Source: Streptomyces davaonensis JCM 4913 (GTDB lineage Bacteria; Actinomycetota; Actinomycetes; Streptomycetales; Streptomycetaceae). From it: a stretch of DNA of 64,000 nt. Location: positions 2,390,053-2,454,052 of the forward strand of contig NC_020504.1 in assembly GCF_000349325.1 (NCBI RefSeq), in the 5' to 3' direction. Below the pieces are notes generated by a model. That model saw only the letters and a program-made list of their open reading frames with translations. It was not told where the DNA came from and did not search any database. The position numbers were made by a program, and so were the translations under genes. The first letter of the stretch is position 1; every line of letters starts with the position of its first letter. Below, piece by piece: positions 33,434-42,930 of the stretch.

Positions 33434-34816
33434 GTGTCGGCACAGGACGAGGTAGCCGAGTTCGCGGCACTGCTGCGGCAGTTCAAGGAGCGGACCGATC
33501 GCAGTTACGGCTCGCTGGCCCGCCGGCTGGGCATGAACACCTCCACGCTGCACCGCTATTGCGCCGGGGACGCGGTCCCCCAGGACTTCGCCCCGGTGGA
33601 ACGCTTCGCCGCGCTGTGCGGGGCGACGCCGGAGGAGCGCATGGAGCTCCACCGACGGTGGCTGTCGGCGGTGGCGGCTCGGCAGCGGCCTCGGGGGGCG
33701 AGCGTGGGGGCGGAGGAGACCGAGACGGAGGGCGCTGGGGCCAAGCCGGAAGCCGAAGCCGCCGTCGAGGCCGGACCCGCCGGCGAAGCCGAAGCCACCG
33801 TCGGCGCCAGCCCCGCTCTCGACCTCGACCCCGAACCCGAGCCCGAGCCCGAAGTCGACGACGCGACGCCCGATCCGGCCCGCACCCCACCGCGCCCCCG
33901 TCCCTGGTACCGCCGCCGAAGGATCACCGTCGCCGCGGCCGTGGGCTCCGTACTGCTCGCCACCCTGGGCACGCTCACCGCCCTGGACACCGACCGGGGC
34001 GAGCGAGGCGGCGGGAAGGGCGGGGCCGCGGCGCCCCGGACGTCCGCGCCCGGCGCGACGAAGAGCCCCTCCCCCACCACCTCCGCGTCGCCCTCCGCCA
34101 CCGATCCGGCGCCCTCGAAGAGCGGTTCGGCGAAGCCCTCCTCGCCCACCACCGAGCCGAGCACCGGCGCGCCGGGCTCGAAGGGCGCGAACGTCGGCGG
34201 GCTGCCGCTCACCTGGACCGCCGATTCGCATGTGTGGGCGCAGGGGTGCGGCCACGACTACGTCGTCGACCGGCCTCCGGCGAAGGTGCCGCCGCCTCCG
34301 CCCCCGCAGGACGCCCGGACCTGGGCGGGGTCGCAGGGCGCGGTGCACGGGCGGGAGACGATGGTGCGGATCTCGGTGCAGGGGAAGTCGTCCACGGCCG
34401 TCGTACTGGAGGCGCTGCGGGTCCGGGTGGTCGGCCGCGCGGCGCCCGCCGAGGGCAACTCCTATGTCATGGACCAGGGTTGCGGCGGGGCGGTGACCCC
34501 GCGCTCGTTCGATGTGGACCTGGACAAGGACCGCCCGATCGCCCACCCGGTCGACGGCAACGACTCCGGCACCACCATCCCGGCGATGCGCCTGCCCTAC
34601 CGGGTCTCCGCCGAGGACCCGGAGGTCCTGCTGGTCACGGCCCGCACCAAGGGCTGCGAGTGCAGCTGGTACCTCGAACTGGACTGGTCCTCCCAGGGCC
34701 GCACCGGAACGATCCGCATCGACGACGAGGGCCGCCCCTTCCGCACCACAGGGATCGAGGGCCTGCCCCGGTACATGTACGACACCCTGAATCGCGAGTG
34801 GGGGCCGTACAGCTAG
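33434..34816 (+). CDS. Membrane-anchored HTH (XRE) protein with extracellular domain
   Basis: 460 residues. N-terminal helix-turn-helix (FAALLRQFKERTDRSYGSLA, LGMNTSTLHRYCAGDAVP), an acidic Pro/Glu-rich stretch (about 105-150, with an EPEPEPEPE run), basic stop PRPWYRRRR, a single membrane helix (ITVAAAVGSVLLATLGTLTAL), a Ser/Pro/Thr-rich linker, and an exported domain of about 200 residues with paired cysteines (QGCGHDY, DQGCGGAV, KGCECSWYLELDW) and a polyproline run. This build suggests a one-component signal transducer reading the cell surface. GTG at 33434 has GGGGGA close upstream. The stop overlaps the poxB stop by three bases within CTAG. Ligand unknown. Confidence 0.85.
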   Translation: MSAQDEVAEFAALLRQFKERTDRSYGSLARRLGMNTSTLHRYCAGDAVPQDFAPVERFAALCGATPEERMELHRRWLSAVAARQRPRGASVGAEETETEGAGAKPEAEAAVEAGPAGEAEATVGASPALDLDPEPEPEPEVDDATPDPARTPPRPRPWYRRRRITVAAAVGSVLLATLGTLTALDTDRGERGGGKGGAAAPRTSAPGATKSPSPTTSASPSATDPAPSKSGSAKPSSPTTEPSTGAPGSKGANVGGLPLTWTADSHVWAQGCGHDYVVDRPPAKVPPPPPPQDARTWAGSQGAVHGRETMVRISVQGKSSTAVVLEALRVRVVGRAAPAEGNSYVMDQGCGGAVTPRSFDVDLDKDRPIAHPVDGNDSGTTIPAMRLPYRVSAEDPEVLLVTARTKGCECSWYLELDWSSQGRTGTIRIDDEGRPFRTTGIEGLPRYMYDTLNREWGPYS

Positions 34817-36555
34817 GGACGGGGCACGTTGCGGAGGTTGGAGCGGGCCATCTGGAGCATGCGCCCCACTCCGCCGTCGAGGACGATCTTCGAGGCGGAC
34901 AGGGCGAAGCCGGTGACCATCTCGGCGCTGATCCTCGGTGGGATGGACAGGGCGTTGGGGTCGGTCACGATGTCGACGAGGGCCGGCCCCTTGTGCCGGA
35001 AGGCGTCCTTGAGGGCGCCGGCCAGCTGCTTGGGCTTCTCCACGCGGACGCCGAAGGCACCGCAGGCGCGGGCCACGGCCGCGAAGTCGGGGTTCTTGTT
35101 GGTGGTGCCGTACGAGGGCAGTCCCGCGACCAGCATCTCCAACTCCACCATGCTGAGCGAGGAGTTGTTGAACAGGACGACCTTCACCGGCAGGTCGTGC
35201 TGCACCAGCGTGAGGAAGTCGCCCATCAGCATGGCGAATCCGCCGTCGCCGGACATCGACACGACCTGGCGGCGGCGGTCGGTGAACTGGGCGCCGATCG
35301 CCATGGGCAGCGCGTTCGCCATCGAGCCGTGGGAGAAGGAACCGATCACCCGGCGGCGGCCGTTGGGAGTGATGTAGCGGGCGGCCCAGACATTGCACAT
35401 CCCGGTGTCGACCGTGAACACCGCGTCGTCGTCGGCGAGTTCGTCCAGCACCGAGGCGACGTACTCGGGGTGGATCGGGACGTGCTTCTCGACCTTCCTG
35501 GTGTACGCCTTGACGACCCCCTCCAGCGCGTCGGCGTGCTTCTTCAGCATCTTGTCGAGGAAGCGCCGGTTCTCCTTGCTCCGCACCCGCGGGATGAGAC
35601 AGCGCAGCGTCTCGCGGACGTCGCCCCACACCGCGAGGTCCAGCTTGGAACGGCGGCCGAGGTGTTCGGGCCGGACGTCGACCTGCGCGATCTTCACGTC
35701 ATCGGGCAGGAAGGCGTTGTACGGGAAGTCCGTGCCGAGCAGGATCAGCAGATCGCATTCATGGGTGGCCTCGTAGGCGGCGCCGTAGCCGAGGAGGCCG
35801 CTCATGCCGACGTCATAGGGGTTGTCGTACTGGATGTGCTCCTTGCCCCGCAGCGCGTGTCCCACCGGGGACTTGATCTTCTCGGCGAACTCCATGACCT
35901 CCGCGTGCGCGCCCGCGGTGCCGCTGCCGCAGAAGAGGGTGACCTTGTCGGCCGCGTCGATCATCCGCACGAGCTGGTCGATCTCGGTGTCGCCGGGGCG
36001 GACCGTGGGCCGGGTGGTGACCAGGGCGGTCTCGACGGGCTTGGCGGGGGCGGGCCGGTCGGCGATGTCACCGGGGAGGGCGACCACGCTGACGCCGGAG
36101 CGGCCGACGGCGTGCTGGATGGCGGTCTGGAGCAGCCGCGGCATCTGCTGCGGGCTGGAGATCAGCTCGCTGTAGTGGCTGCACTCGGCGAACAGTCGGT
36201 CCGGGTGGGTCTCCTGGAAGTAGCCGAGGCCGATCTCGCCGGAGGGGATGTGCGAAGCGAGGGCGAGGACCGGGGCCATGGAGCGGTGGGCGTCGTAGAG
36301 GCCGTTGATGAGGTGGAGGTTGCCGGGGCCGCAGGAGCCCGCGCAGGCCGTGAGCTTCCCGGTGATCTGCGCCTCCGCGCCGGCCGCGAAGGCGGCGGTC
36401 TCCTCGTGGCGGACGTGCACCCACTCGATGCCGGAGCTGCGGCGTACGGCGTCCACGACGGGGTTGAGGCTGTCGCCGACGACGCCGTAGAGGCGCTCGA
36501 CCCCGGCGCGGACGAGGATGTCGACGAACTGTTCCGCGACGTTCTGCTTGGCCAT
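34813..36555 (-). CDS. poxB: Pyruvate dehydrogenase (quinone) / pyruvate oxidase
   Basis: Thiamine-diphosphate flavoenzyme decarboxylating pyruvate to acetate and passing electrons to quinone at the membrane. 580 residues, close to the 572 of E. coli PoxB. Seen: N-terminal VAEQFVDILVRAGVERLYGV, catalytic Glu in VRHEETAAF near 50, FAD-domain VTLFCGSGTAGAHAEV, thiamine motif GDGGFAMLMGDF ending in FNNSS near 430-460. PoxB-like rather than acetolactate synthase by overall match. The C-terminal tail beyond about 545 (ASKIVLDGGVGRMLQMARSN) corresponds to the membrane-contact region in E. coli. GAAGGGG upstream of the ATG. Convergent with the HTH gene. Confidence 0.92.
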   Translation of the reverse strand: MAKQNVAEQFVDILVRAGVERLYGVVGDSLNPVVDAVRRSSGIEWVHVRHEETAAFAAGAEAQITGKLTACAGSCGPGNLHLINGLYDAHRSMAPVLALASHIPSGEIGLGYFQETHPDRLFAECSHYSELISSPQQMPRLLQTAIQHAVGRSGVSVVALPGDIADRPAPAKPVETALVTTRPTVRPGDTEIDQLVRMIDAADKVTLFCGSGTAGAHAEVMEFAEKIKSPVGHALRGKEHIQYDNPYDVGMSGLLGYGAAYEATHECDLLILLGTDFPYNAFLPDDVKIAQVDVRPEHLGRRSKLDLAVWGDVRETLRCLIPRVRSKENRRFLDKMLKKHADALEGVVKAYTRKVEKHVPIHPEYVASVLDELADDDAVFTVDTGMCNVWAARYITPNGRRRVIGSFSHGSMANALPMAIGAQFTDRRRQVVSMSGDGGFAMLMGDFLTLVQHDLPVKVVLFNNSSLSMVELEMLVAGLPSYGTTNKNPDFAAVARACGAFGVRVEKPKQLAGALKDAFRHKGPALVDIVTDPNALSIPPRISAEMVTGFALSASKIVLDGGVGRMLQMARSNLRNVPRP

Positions 36556-36641
36556 GGCTGCGGGTGCCCCTTCGGTCGCCTCGGGTCGCCTTCGCTCCCT
36601 CTGGGTTCCATTGGAGGCACAGGGCCGCGTGCTTCGCTCGG

Positions 36642-37865
36642 TCAGCTCTCCCAGACGGCGGCGGCCGTACGGTCGTCGGCGTAGCCCTTGACCCGGACCT
36701 GGGTGTCGGCGAGGAAGGCGGCGAGGCCGGGCGGGGTGGGGCCGGACCAGCGGCCGGTGAGGTGGTGGGCGAGTTCCGCCTCGCCGCGCAGGGGTTCGGC
36801 GAGGCCGCCGGTGCACATCAGCAGCGTGTCACCCGGACGGGCCACCGAGGCGCGGAAGCGGAAGGGTTCCCGGGGTGGTTCGGGGGCGACCTCGTAGGGG
36901 CTCGGGGGTGTGGGGATGCCCAGGTCCATGGTGAGGCGGTCGCCCTCCGGTGTCTCGGACGGCAGCGAGCCGAAGCCCACGACGGCCTCGCCGACGGCGT
37001 CCGTGACCCGGGGTTCGATGTCCTGCCACTCGCCGTCCCGGAGGCGGAACAGGCCGCCCTCACCGATGCCGAAGAAGACGCGGGTGCGGCAGTCGGGGTC
37101 GGCGGGGAGGAGGAGACAGCGCAGGGTGGCCGCGTACTCCTCCGGGTCGATGCCCTGTTCGGCGGCGCTGGCGCGGAGTTTGCCGAGGCTGCGGTCGGTG
37201 AGGCGGTGCAGGCCGGACTTGAGGTCGCCGCGGCGGGCGGCGCGCAGGTCCTCGGCGAGCCGGGCGTGACTGCGTCCGACGGCCCTGCCGATCCAGAAAC
37301 AGGCCTCGGCGGAGGCGCGGTGGGCGCCCGGGGTGGCGCGGGCGCCGGTGGCCATGGCGACGAGCACGAGCGCGGTGTCTCCGGAGCCGAACCGGGCCGT
37401 GAGGAGGGAGTCCCGGCGGGGTTCACCGCGGTAGCGGGCGGAGTCCCCTCGGACGGAGGCGGCGCGGAGAGTGCAGGCGCCGTAGTGGGCGCCGTCCAGG
37501 ACCGTGTCGGCTACCAGGTCGTCCAGGTCGTCGGGGTCCGCGGGAGGTAGGGCTGTGGGTTCGGCTGCATAGGTGGGGGGACCCGAGCCTACGTAGTCGA
37601 TGGAGGACGGTTGCTCGGTGCGCGGAGTCGGGATCTGCGTGGGGGCGGGATCGCTTGCCCGCGCCGCCGGGGTGCCGCCTTGCTTTGGGACGGGTGCCGC
37701 CCCAGCGGCACGACTGCCCGCGGAAACAGCGGACTCCGCCGAGGCGAACCTGTCGTCCAGGGAGTCCGGGGCCGCCGTGGGGCCCGTGTCCTCCCTGGAG
37801 TCGTCGTACAACTGCGTCCACCAGTCGTCGTCCCTACCGGTGGGCCTTCCCCCCTGCTGGCTCAT
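36642..37865 (-). CDS. PP2C-family protein phosphatase-like protein
   Basis: 407 residues. The first ~125 are disordered, Pro/Ala/Asp-rich. The rest is PP2C-like: SVRGDSARYRGEPRRDS (metal motif 1 region), LVLVAMATGARATPGAHRAS where PP2C proteins have the D-G-M-G loop, LLLPADPDCRTRVFFGIGEG, TLLMCTGGLAEPL, and terminal YADDRTAAAVW with the Asp pair. The replacement of DGMGG by ATGAR weakens one metal site, so activity is uncertain and a pseudo-phosphatase is possible. In Streptomyces such proteins often sit beside surface or kinase pathways. Downstream of the large subtilase by 153 bases, perhaps on its transcript. Confidence 0.8.
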   Translation of the reverse strand: MSQQGGRPTGRDDDWWTQLYDDSREDTGPTAAPDSLDDRFASAESAVSAGSRAAGAAPVPKQGGTPAARASDPAPTQIPTPRTEQPSSIDYVGSGPPTYAAEPTALPPADPDDLDDLVADTVLDGAHYGACTLRAASVRGDSARYRGEPRRDSLLTARFGSGDTALVLVAMATGARATPGAHRASAEACFWIGRAVGRSHARLAEDLRAARRGDLKSGLHRLTDRSLGKLRASAAEQGIDPEEYAATLRCLLLPADPDCRTRVFFGIGEGGLFRLRDGEWQDIEPRVTDAVGEAVVGFGSLPSETPEGDRLTMDLGIPTPPSPYEVAPEPPREPFRFRASVARPGDTLLMCTGGLAEPLRGEAELAHHLTGRWSGPTPPGLAAFLADTQVRVKGYADDRTAAAVWES

Positions 37866-38018
37866 GCCCCTAATTGTCCACCGGCAGGGCCGGATGAAAA
37901 CGGGGCAACCCGAAAATCGGGTGAGGGGGCGAACAGGGTTGCGAAATAGGGGAGAAGTGAGCCGCCGGACGGTCCCGCCCCCCACGGGAGGACCGCCCGG
38001 CGACGTCCTGGTGACCGG

Positions 38019-41000
38019 TCAGCGCACGTCGTAGGCGCGCTGGACGGTCTGGCTGACGGAGTTGCCCTTGGCGTCGGTCAGCTCGGTCCTCAGCGTGACC
38101 GGCTTCCCCGTCGCCCCGCCGTGGTCGACGACCGCCTCCCACGTCCCGTCGCGCCGGACGGTACGCGCCTCGGTCCAGGTCTCGCCCTCGTCGTACGAGT
38201 ACGAGAGCCGCACCTCGGTGAGCTCACCGGGCTGATAGCCCGCGTGCCCGGTCGCCGTGAGGGCGATGCGCTGTCCGTCCTCGGCGGGCAGCGCCTTCAG
38301 TCCGTCCTCGGGCAGGTCGTAGCGCGGAAAGAGCAGCGGGATGCCCTGCGAGGACACGTCCTCGTCGAGCGCGGAACGGAAGGACCAGGTGGTCGTCGTG
38401 GACGTCGAGCGCTTCCAGACGCGCGCCGGCTGACCGAACTTCGCCGTGTTCAGGGTCAGTTCGTAGGCCGAGTCCTCCGCCGGGACGGTGAACACCCCGA
38501 ACGGGTACGGGCTTTCGCCGATCATCTCGCCGTTCCGCTTCAGGACCATGCCGCCGATGTCGCCGAAACTGCCCTGGAGGCCCTGGTGTTGGCCGTCGCC
38601 CCAGAAGCCGGGCGCGACGCCGATCAGGTCGCCCTGCCGTTCCGCGGCGAGCGCCGCGCGCCCGCTGTCGTCGAGCGGGGTGACCGGGGTGACGACCCCG
38701 CCGTACCACTCCTCGGTGCCGTGCTCACCCTCGGCGTAGGTCCGCGCCGGGTCGACCATGAACTCGCCCCACGGGAAACTGCTGGAGACGTCCTGCCGCC
38801 AGGCGGTGTCGCCCGTGCTGTGGTACTCGGTGCGGGTGAAGGGCGCGGGGACGGTCTCCAACTGGCCGAAGTAGGCGGACAGTCCGCCCGGCCGGGTCAT
38901 CGACTCCATGTCGATGTGGTCGGTTCCGGTGCCCGCCATCGAGCGGTACGTCGCCCTGGTCGCCGCCAGGTCCGAGTCCCGCACGCGATAGGTGCGCTCG
39001 GACCGGACCGGGCCGGACTCCGGGAAGGCGAGGTTGTAGACGTAGGGGCTCTTGGCAATGGCCTTCCAGCGCAGGGTCACGTCCCCGGCGGCGAGCAGGG
39101 CCGCCGCCTCGTCGGCAGGTACGGCGAGCACGGGCAGAGGGCCACCGGCGAAGCCGACGGACGGGTACCAGCGGCCGGGTGCGTCGCGGTGCACGATCAG
39201 CGCCACGGCGCCCGCGGCCTGCGCGCGCGTCGCGACCGTCCCGGCGCTGTCCCCGTCCGGCAGCCGCACCAGCGCGATCCTCCCCTTCGCCCCCGAAAGC
39301 TCCTGGGCGGTACCGGACTTGGCGTCGTACAGGTCCGCCTGCCCGGCGCCGTCGAGGTTGGCCGAGCCGAGGTGGCCCGTGGTCGGGTGGAGCGACGGGC
39401 CGCCGACGACCGCGAGTTCGGAGATCTGCGGGGCCGCGGCGCGCCAGAAGCTGTCGAACTCGAAGTCGCCGTCGCGGGCCAGACCGGTGACCGAGGCGTA
39501 GTAGCCGCCGAGGGTCCGGCCGCCCGCCGCGGTGCCCGCGTGCAGCCAGGTGTCGTCCCAGCTCCGGGCGAACCCGAGGGTGGCGCTTCGGACTTCGGCC
39601 GGCCGGTCGGTGTCGATCTCCAGCCGGTGGGCCTCCCGGGCGTCGAGGACGACGGTGGTGTCACCGCGGATCTCCAGCTGCGGGCGGGCCAGATAGGCCA
39701 GGGAGTCCACGAGCGTCCCCTCGGCCTGTGGGGTGGTGATGAAGGAGGAGAGGAAGTAGCTGCCCGGCCGGACGGCGTACGTCTGGTCCGTGGCGCCCTC
39801 GTTGAACCGGCGCTCCCCGCTCGCGTCGTCGGTGCCGATCAGGTCGACCGAGGAGGAGCCGTCGGCGGGCTTGCCGAGCCGGTCGAGGAGTTTCACCCGC
39901 AGGGTGACCGTCTCGGGCTGGACGTACAGCGCGAAGGGCGTCGAGACGGTGACGCCGTCGGCCGTGGCCAGCACGCGTCCGGTGATGTCGCCGTACTGGG
40001 CCCGGGTCAGGGTGGCCGTCGGGTCGAGCGTCAGCGGGACCTCGGCGGTGCCGCCGGCCGGGACGGTGACCGTGCGGTCGGTGAGCCGGGCGATCCGTGC
40101 GCGGACAGCGGAACCGTCGTTGCCGGTGACCCCGGCCACCGAGAGCCTCAACTTCACCGGCTCGTCGGAGGTGTTGGTGTAGGGCACGGTCACCGTGGTG
40201 CGGTCGCTCGGGTGCTGCGGCCAGTCGAAGGTGCCGCCCTGCACGGCGGGCGCGCCGAGCACCGTCTGCTCGACGGCCGCCCGGACGTCCAGGCGTCCGC
40301 CGCCGGTGGCGCGGACGTCGCCGGGGATGCCGGTCTCGGCGGAGGAGACGAGGGCCGCCTTGACGCGCTGGGCGGACCAGTCGGGGTGCCGTTGGCTGAC
40401 GATGGCGGCGGCACCCGCGACATGCGGGGTCGCCATCGACGTACCGCTCATGGACTGGTAGGCGTACACGCCCCGGCCGCCCGCGTTGGCCGCGGAGATG
40501 CCGACGCCCGGGGCGGTGATCTCGGGCTTGAGGGTGTGCGCGCCGTACACCGGGCCGCGGCTGGAGAAGGAGGCCGTGGAGTCGTCGCGGTCGACGGCGC
40601 CGACGGTGAGCACGCCGGGGGCGCAACCGGGCGACGAGACCGTGTTGTTGCCGGGTCCGGTGTTGCCCGCTGCGATGACGAACAGGGTGTTCTCGCTGGT
40701 GCGGGCCAGCTCCTCGGCGGCCAGCGCCATCGGGTCGGAGCAGTCGGTGCGGGCGGGGTTGCCGAGGCTCATGGAGACGACGTCGGCGCCCTCGTCGACC
40801 GCCCACTGCATTCCGGCGATGATCCAGGAGGTCTCGCCGTAGCCGTAGTCATTGAGGACCTTGCCGTTGAGCAGCTCCGCGCCGGGCGCGACGCCCTTCT
40901 TCTTCCCGTCGCTCGCGGAGCCGGAGCCGCCGACGGTGGAGGTGGTGTGGGTGCCGTGGCCGTCGCGGTCGCTCGCGTCCTGGGAGTCGGTGAAGTTCTT

Positions 41001-41711
41001 CGAGGCGGCGATCCGGCCCTTGAGGTCGGGGTGTTCGGCGTCGACGCCGGTGTCCAGGACGGCAACCTTGGTTCCCTTGCCGTCGTAACCGGCGGCCCAG
41101 GCCTCGGGAGCGTTCACCTGCCGGGTCGAACGGTCCAGCGTGGCCTCGACCTTGGCGTCGAGCCACAACTTCCGTACCGGGCCGCGGGACTTGGTGACCT
41201 CGGACCAGAACCCGGCCGCCTGCTCCTTGTCCGCCTCCAGGGCGACGCCGTCGATGGCGTCGAGAGTGAGCCCACGTTCGGCGCCGCGCGGCAGGGCACG
41301 CGGGACGGCGTCGGTGCCGTAGGTCGCGATCAGCGGGAGCGTGTCGCGGTGGGCGTCGTCGTAGCCCTGCCGGACCAGCCCGGTGACATTGAACAGTTCC
41401 TCGTCGACCCGGCCCGCGGCGAGCGCCTCGACCGCGCTCTCGGGGTAGACGTACAGGTCGTCGCCGGAGCGGCGGGTCTGGGTGAAGGGGGTCCGGCCGT
41501 CGTCACCGGGCAGAGCGACTGCCCCGTCCTTCGTGACGAGGACCCGGTCGCCGGTGACGAGAGTGACGACGGAACCGGCGCCGGTGGCGGCCGGGCTGCC
41601 GGTCAGCGCTCTCGGCCCGCCGTCGGACGCTTGCGTGGGTACGGCTGCCGTGACGGCCAGGACGGCGGCGGTCGCCGCGCCGAGGGCCGTCCTCGATATC
41701 GCTCTCCCCAA
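38019..41711 (-). CDS. Large secreted S8 subtilisin-like protease
   Basis: Exported serine protease, 1230 residues. Signal peptide (RAISRTALGAATAAVLAVTA, cleavage near AVPTQA), an inhibitor-like propeptide, then the catalytic domain with Asp in VAVLDTGVDAEHPDL, His in DGHGTHTTSTVGG, oxyanion Asn in VIAAGNTGPGN and Ser in GTSMATPHVAG. The C-terminal 700 residues carry beta-sandwich domains, a PA-like insertion (KGRIALVRLPDGDSAG...AGAVALIVHRDAPG) and an Ig-like end. No ATG or GTG suits; the TTG at 41711 has AAGG five bases upstream and begins a normal signal sequence. Divergent from a TrmB/LuxR-type regulator across 196 bases, a probable controller. Confidence 0.9.
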   Translation of the reverse strand: MGRAISRTALGAATAAVLAVTAAVPTQASDGGPRALTGSPAATGAGSVVTLVTGDRVLVTKDGAVALPGDDGRTPFTQTRRSGDDLYVYPESAVEALAAGRVDEELFNVTGLVRQGYDDAHRDTLPLIATYGTDAVPRALPRGAERGLTLDAIDGVALEADKEQAAGFWSEVTKSRGPVRKLWLDAKVEATLDRSTRQVNAPEAWAAGYDGKGTKVAVLDTGVDAEHPDLKGRIAASKNFTDSQDASDRDGHGTHTTSTVGGSGSASDGKKKGVAPGAELLNGKVLNDYGYGETSWIIAGMQWAVDEGADVVSMSLGNPARTDCSDPMALAAEELARTSENTLFVIAAGNTGPGNNTVSSPGCAPGVLTVGAVDRDDSTASFSSRGPVYGAHTLKPEITAPGVGISAANAGGRGVYAYQSMSGTSMATPHVAGAAAIVSQRHPDWSAQRVKAALVSSAETGIPGDVRATGGGRLDVRAAVEQTVLGAPAVQGGTFDWPQHPSDRTTVTVPYTNTSDEPVKLRLSVAGVTGNDGSAVRARIARLTDRTVTVPAGGTAEVPLTLDPTATLTRAQYGDITGRVLATADGVTVSTPFALYVQPETVTLRVKLLDRLGKPADGSSSVDLIGTDDASGERRFNEGATDQTYAVRPGSYFLSSFITTPQAEGTLVDSLAYLARPQLEIRGDTTVVLDAREAHRLEIDTDRPAEVRSATLGFARSWDDTWLHAGTAAGGRTLGGYYASVTGLARDGDFEFDSFWRAAAPQISELAVVGGPSLHPTTGHLGSANLDGAGQADLYDAKSGTAQELSGAKGRIALVRLPDGDSAGTVATRAQAAGAVALIVHRDAPGRWYPSVGFAGGPLPVLAVPADEAAALLAAGDVTLRWKAIAKSPYVYNLAFPESGPVRSERTYRVRDSDLAATRATYRSMAGTGTDHIDMESMTRPGGLSAYFGQLETVPAPFTRTEYHSTGDTAWRQDVSSSFPWGEFMVDPARTYAEGEHGTEEWYGGVVTPVTPLDDSGRAALAAERQGDLIGVAPGFWGDGQHQGLQGSFGDIGGMVLKRNGEMIGESPYPFGVFTVPAEDSAYELTLNTAKFGQPARVWKRSTSTTTTWSFRSALDEDVSSQGIPLLFPRYDLPEDGLKALPAEDGQRIALTATGHAGYQPGELTEVRLSYSYDEGETWTEARTVRRDGTWEAVVDHGGATGKPVTLRTELTDAKGNSVSQTVQRAYDVR

Positions 41712-41907
41712 GGTCGCCTTCTTCCGGTGCTGCCGTCTGCCCGGCGGACGCGAAACGCGCAGGCCAAGAAGCCCAAGGCGGGCAATACGGGCGGTGGTTG
41801 ATGCTGCGGTGGCGTCACCTTGGCAGAGCGGCGGGCGGTACGGCGATGATGTGCCGAGGCGGCTTTGCGCCGTGGCCGTTTCCCGCCATGGACCCTCGGG
41901 GAGAGCG

Positions 41908-42894
41908 ATGCTGGCAGCGATAGGGCTGGACGAGAGGCACGAGTCGGCGTACCGGGCGCTGGTGTCGGTGGGCGCGGCGGACGTCTCCGAGCTCGCGCGG
42001 CGGCTGACCCTCGGCGAGCGGGACACCGAGCGCGCCCTGCGTCTGCTGGAGCGGCACGGTCTGGCCGCGCAGTCCTCGGCCCGCCCGGGGCGCTGGGTCG
42101 CGGCGCCGCCCGGAGTCGCTCTCGGGGCACTGCTCACCCAGCAGCGGCACGAGCTGGAGCAGGCGGAGCTGGCGGCCGCGCTGCTCGCCGAGGAGTACCG
42201 GGCGGGCGCCGCCGAGGCCGCCGTGCACGATCTGGTGGAGGTGGTGACCGGCGCGGACGCGGTCGCCCGACGGTTCCTCCAGATCCAGCTCGGGGCGAGC
42301 CATGAGGTGTGCGCGCTGGTGACCGGCAACCCGGTGGTGGTGTCGGGGATGGAGAACGAGGCCGAGGAGCGGGCCGCCGACCGCGGAGTGCGCTACCGGG
42401 TGGTCGTGGAGCGTTCGGTGTTCGCGCTGCCGCACGGCATCACCGAGCTGGCGGCCGCGCTCGGCCGGGCCGAGCAGGTGCGGGTGGTGGACGAGGTGCC
42501 GACCAAATTGGTGGTCGCCGACGGCACGCTCGCCCTGGTGCCGCTCACCTCGCACGCCTCGGAGCCCGCGGCGCTGGTGGTGCACGCCAGCGGGCTGCTG
42601 GAGCTGCTCTCGGGGCTGTTCGAGTCGGTGTGGCGGGACGCGCTGCCGCTGCGGCTCGGGACGTCGGGCGGCGTGACCGAGCAGGAACCGGACGGGCCGG
42701 ACGCCACCGATCTGGAGGTGCTCTCGCTGCTGCTGGCCGGGCTGACCGACGCGAGCGTGGCCAAGCAGCTCGATCTGGGCCTGAGGACCGTGCAGCGCCG
42801 GGTCAAGCGGCTCATGGAGCTGACCGGGGTGACGACCCGGCTCCAGCTCGGCTGGCACGCCTACGAGCGGGGCTGGGTGGCCCGGGACCGCTGA
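41908..42894 (+). CDS. Regulator with TrmB-like N-terminus and LuxR C-terminal HTH
   Basis: 328 residues. N-terminal winged helix of TrmB type (MLAAIGLDERHESAYRALVS, ELARRLTLGERDTERALRLL), coiled linker (TQQRHELEQAELAAALLAEE), a central HKD-like sensing part (GVRYRVVVERSVFALPHGI, PTKLVVADGTLALVPL), and a C-terminal LuxR-type HTH (LEVLSLLLAGLTDASVAKQL, LGLRTVQRRVKRLMELTG). This double-HTH layout is common in Streptomyces and frequent next to secreted subtilases. ATG with GGGGAGAG just upstream. Divergent neighbour suggests it governs the protease and perhaps itself. Confidence 0.9.
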   Translation: MLAAIGLDERHESAYRALVSVGAADVSELARRLTLGERDTERALRLLERHGLAAQSSARPGRWVAAPPGVALGALLTQQRHELEQAELAAALLAEEYRAGAAEAAVHDLVEVVTGADAVARRFLQIQLGASHEVCALVTGNPVVVSGMENEAEERAADRGVRYRVVVERSVFALPHGITELAAALGRAEQVRVVDEVPTKLVVADGTLALVPLTSHASEPAALVVHASGLLELLSGLFESVWRDALPLRLGTSGGVTEQEPDGPDATDLEVLSLLLAGLTDASVAKQLDLGLRTVQRRVKRLMELTGVTTRLQLGWHAYERGWVARDR

Positions 42895-42930
42895 CCTGCG
42901 GGTGTCCCGGGGCTCCGGCACGCTGGTCAC

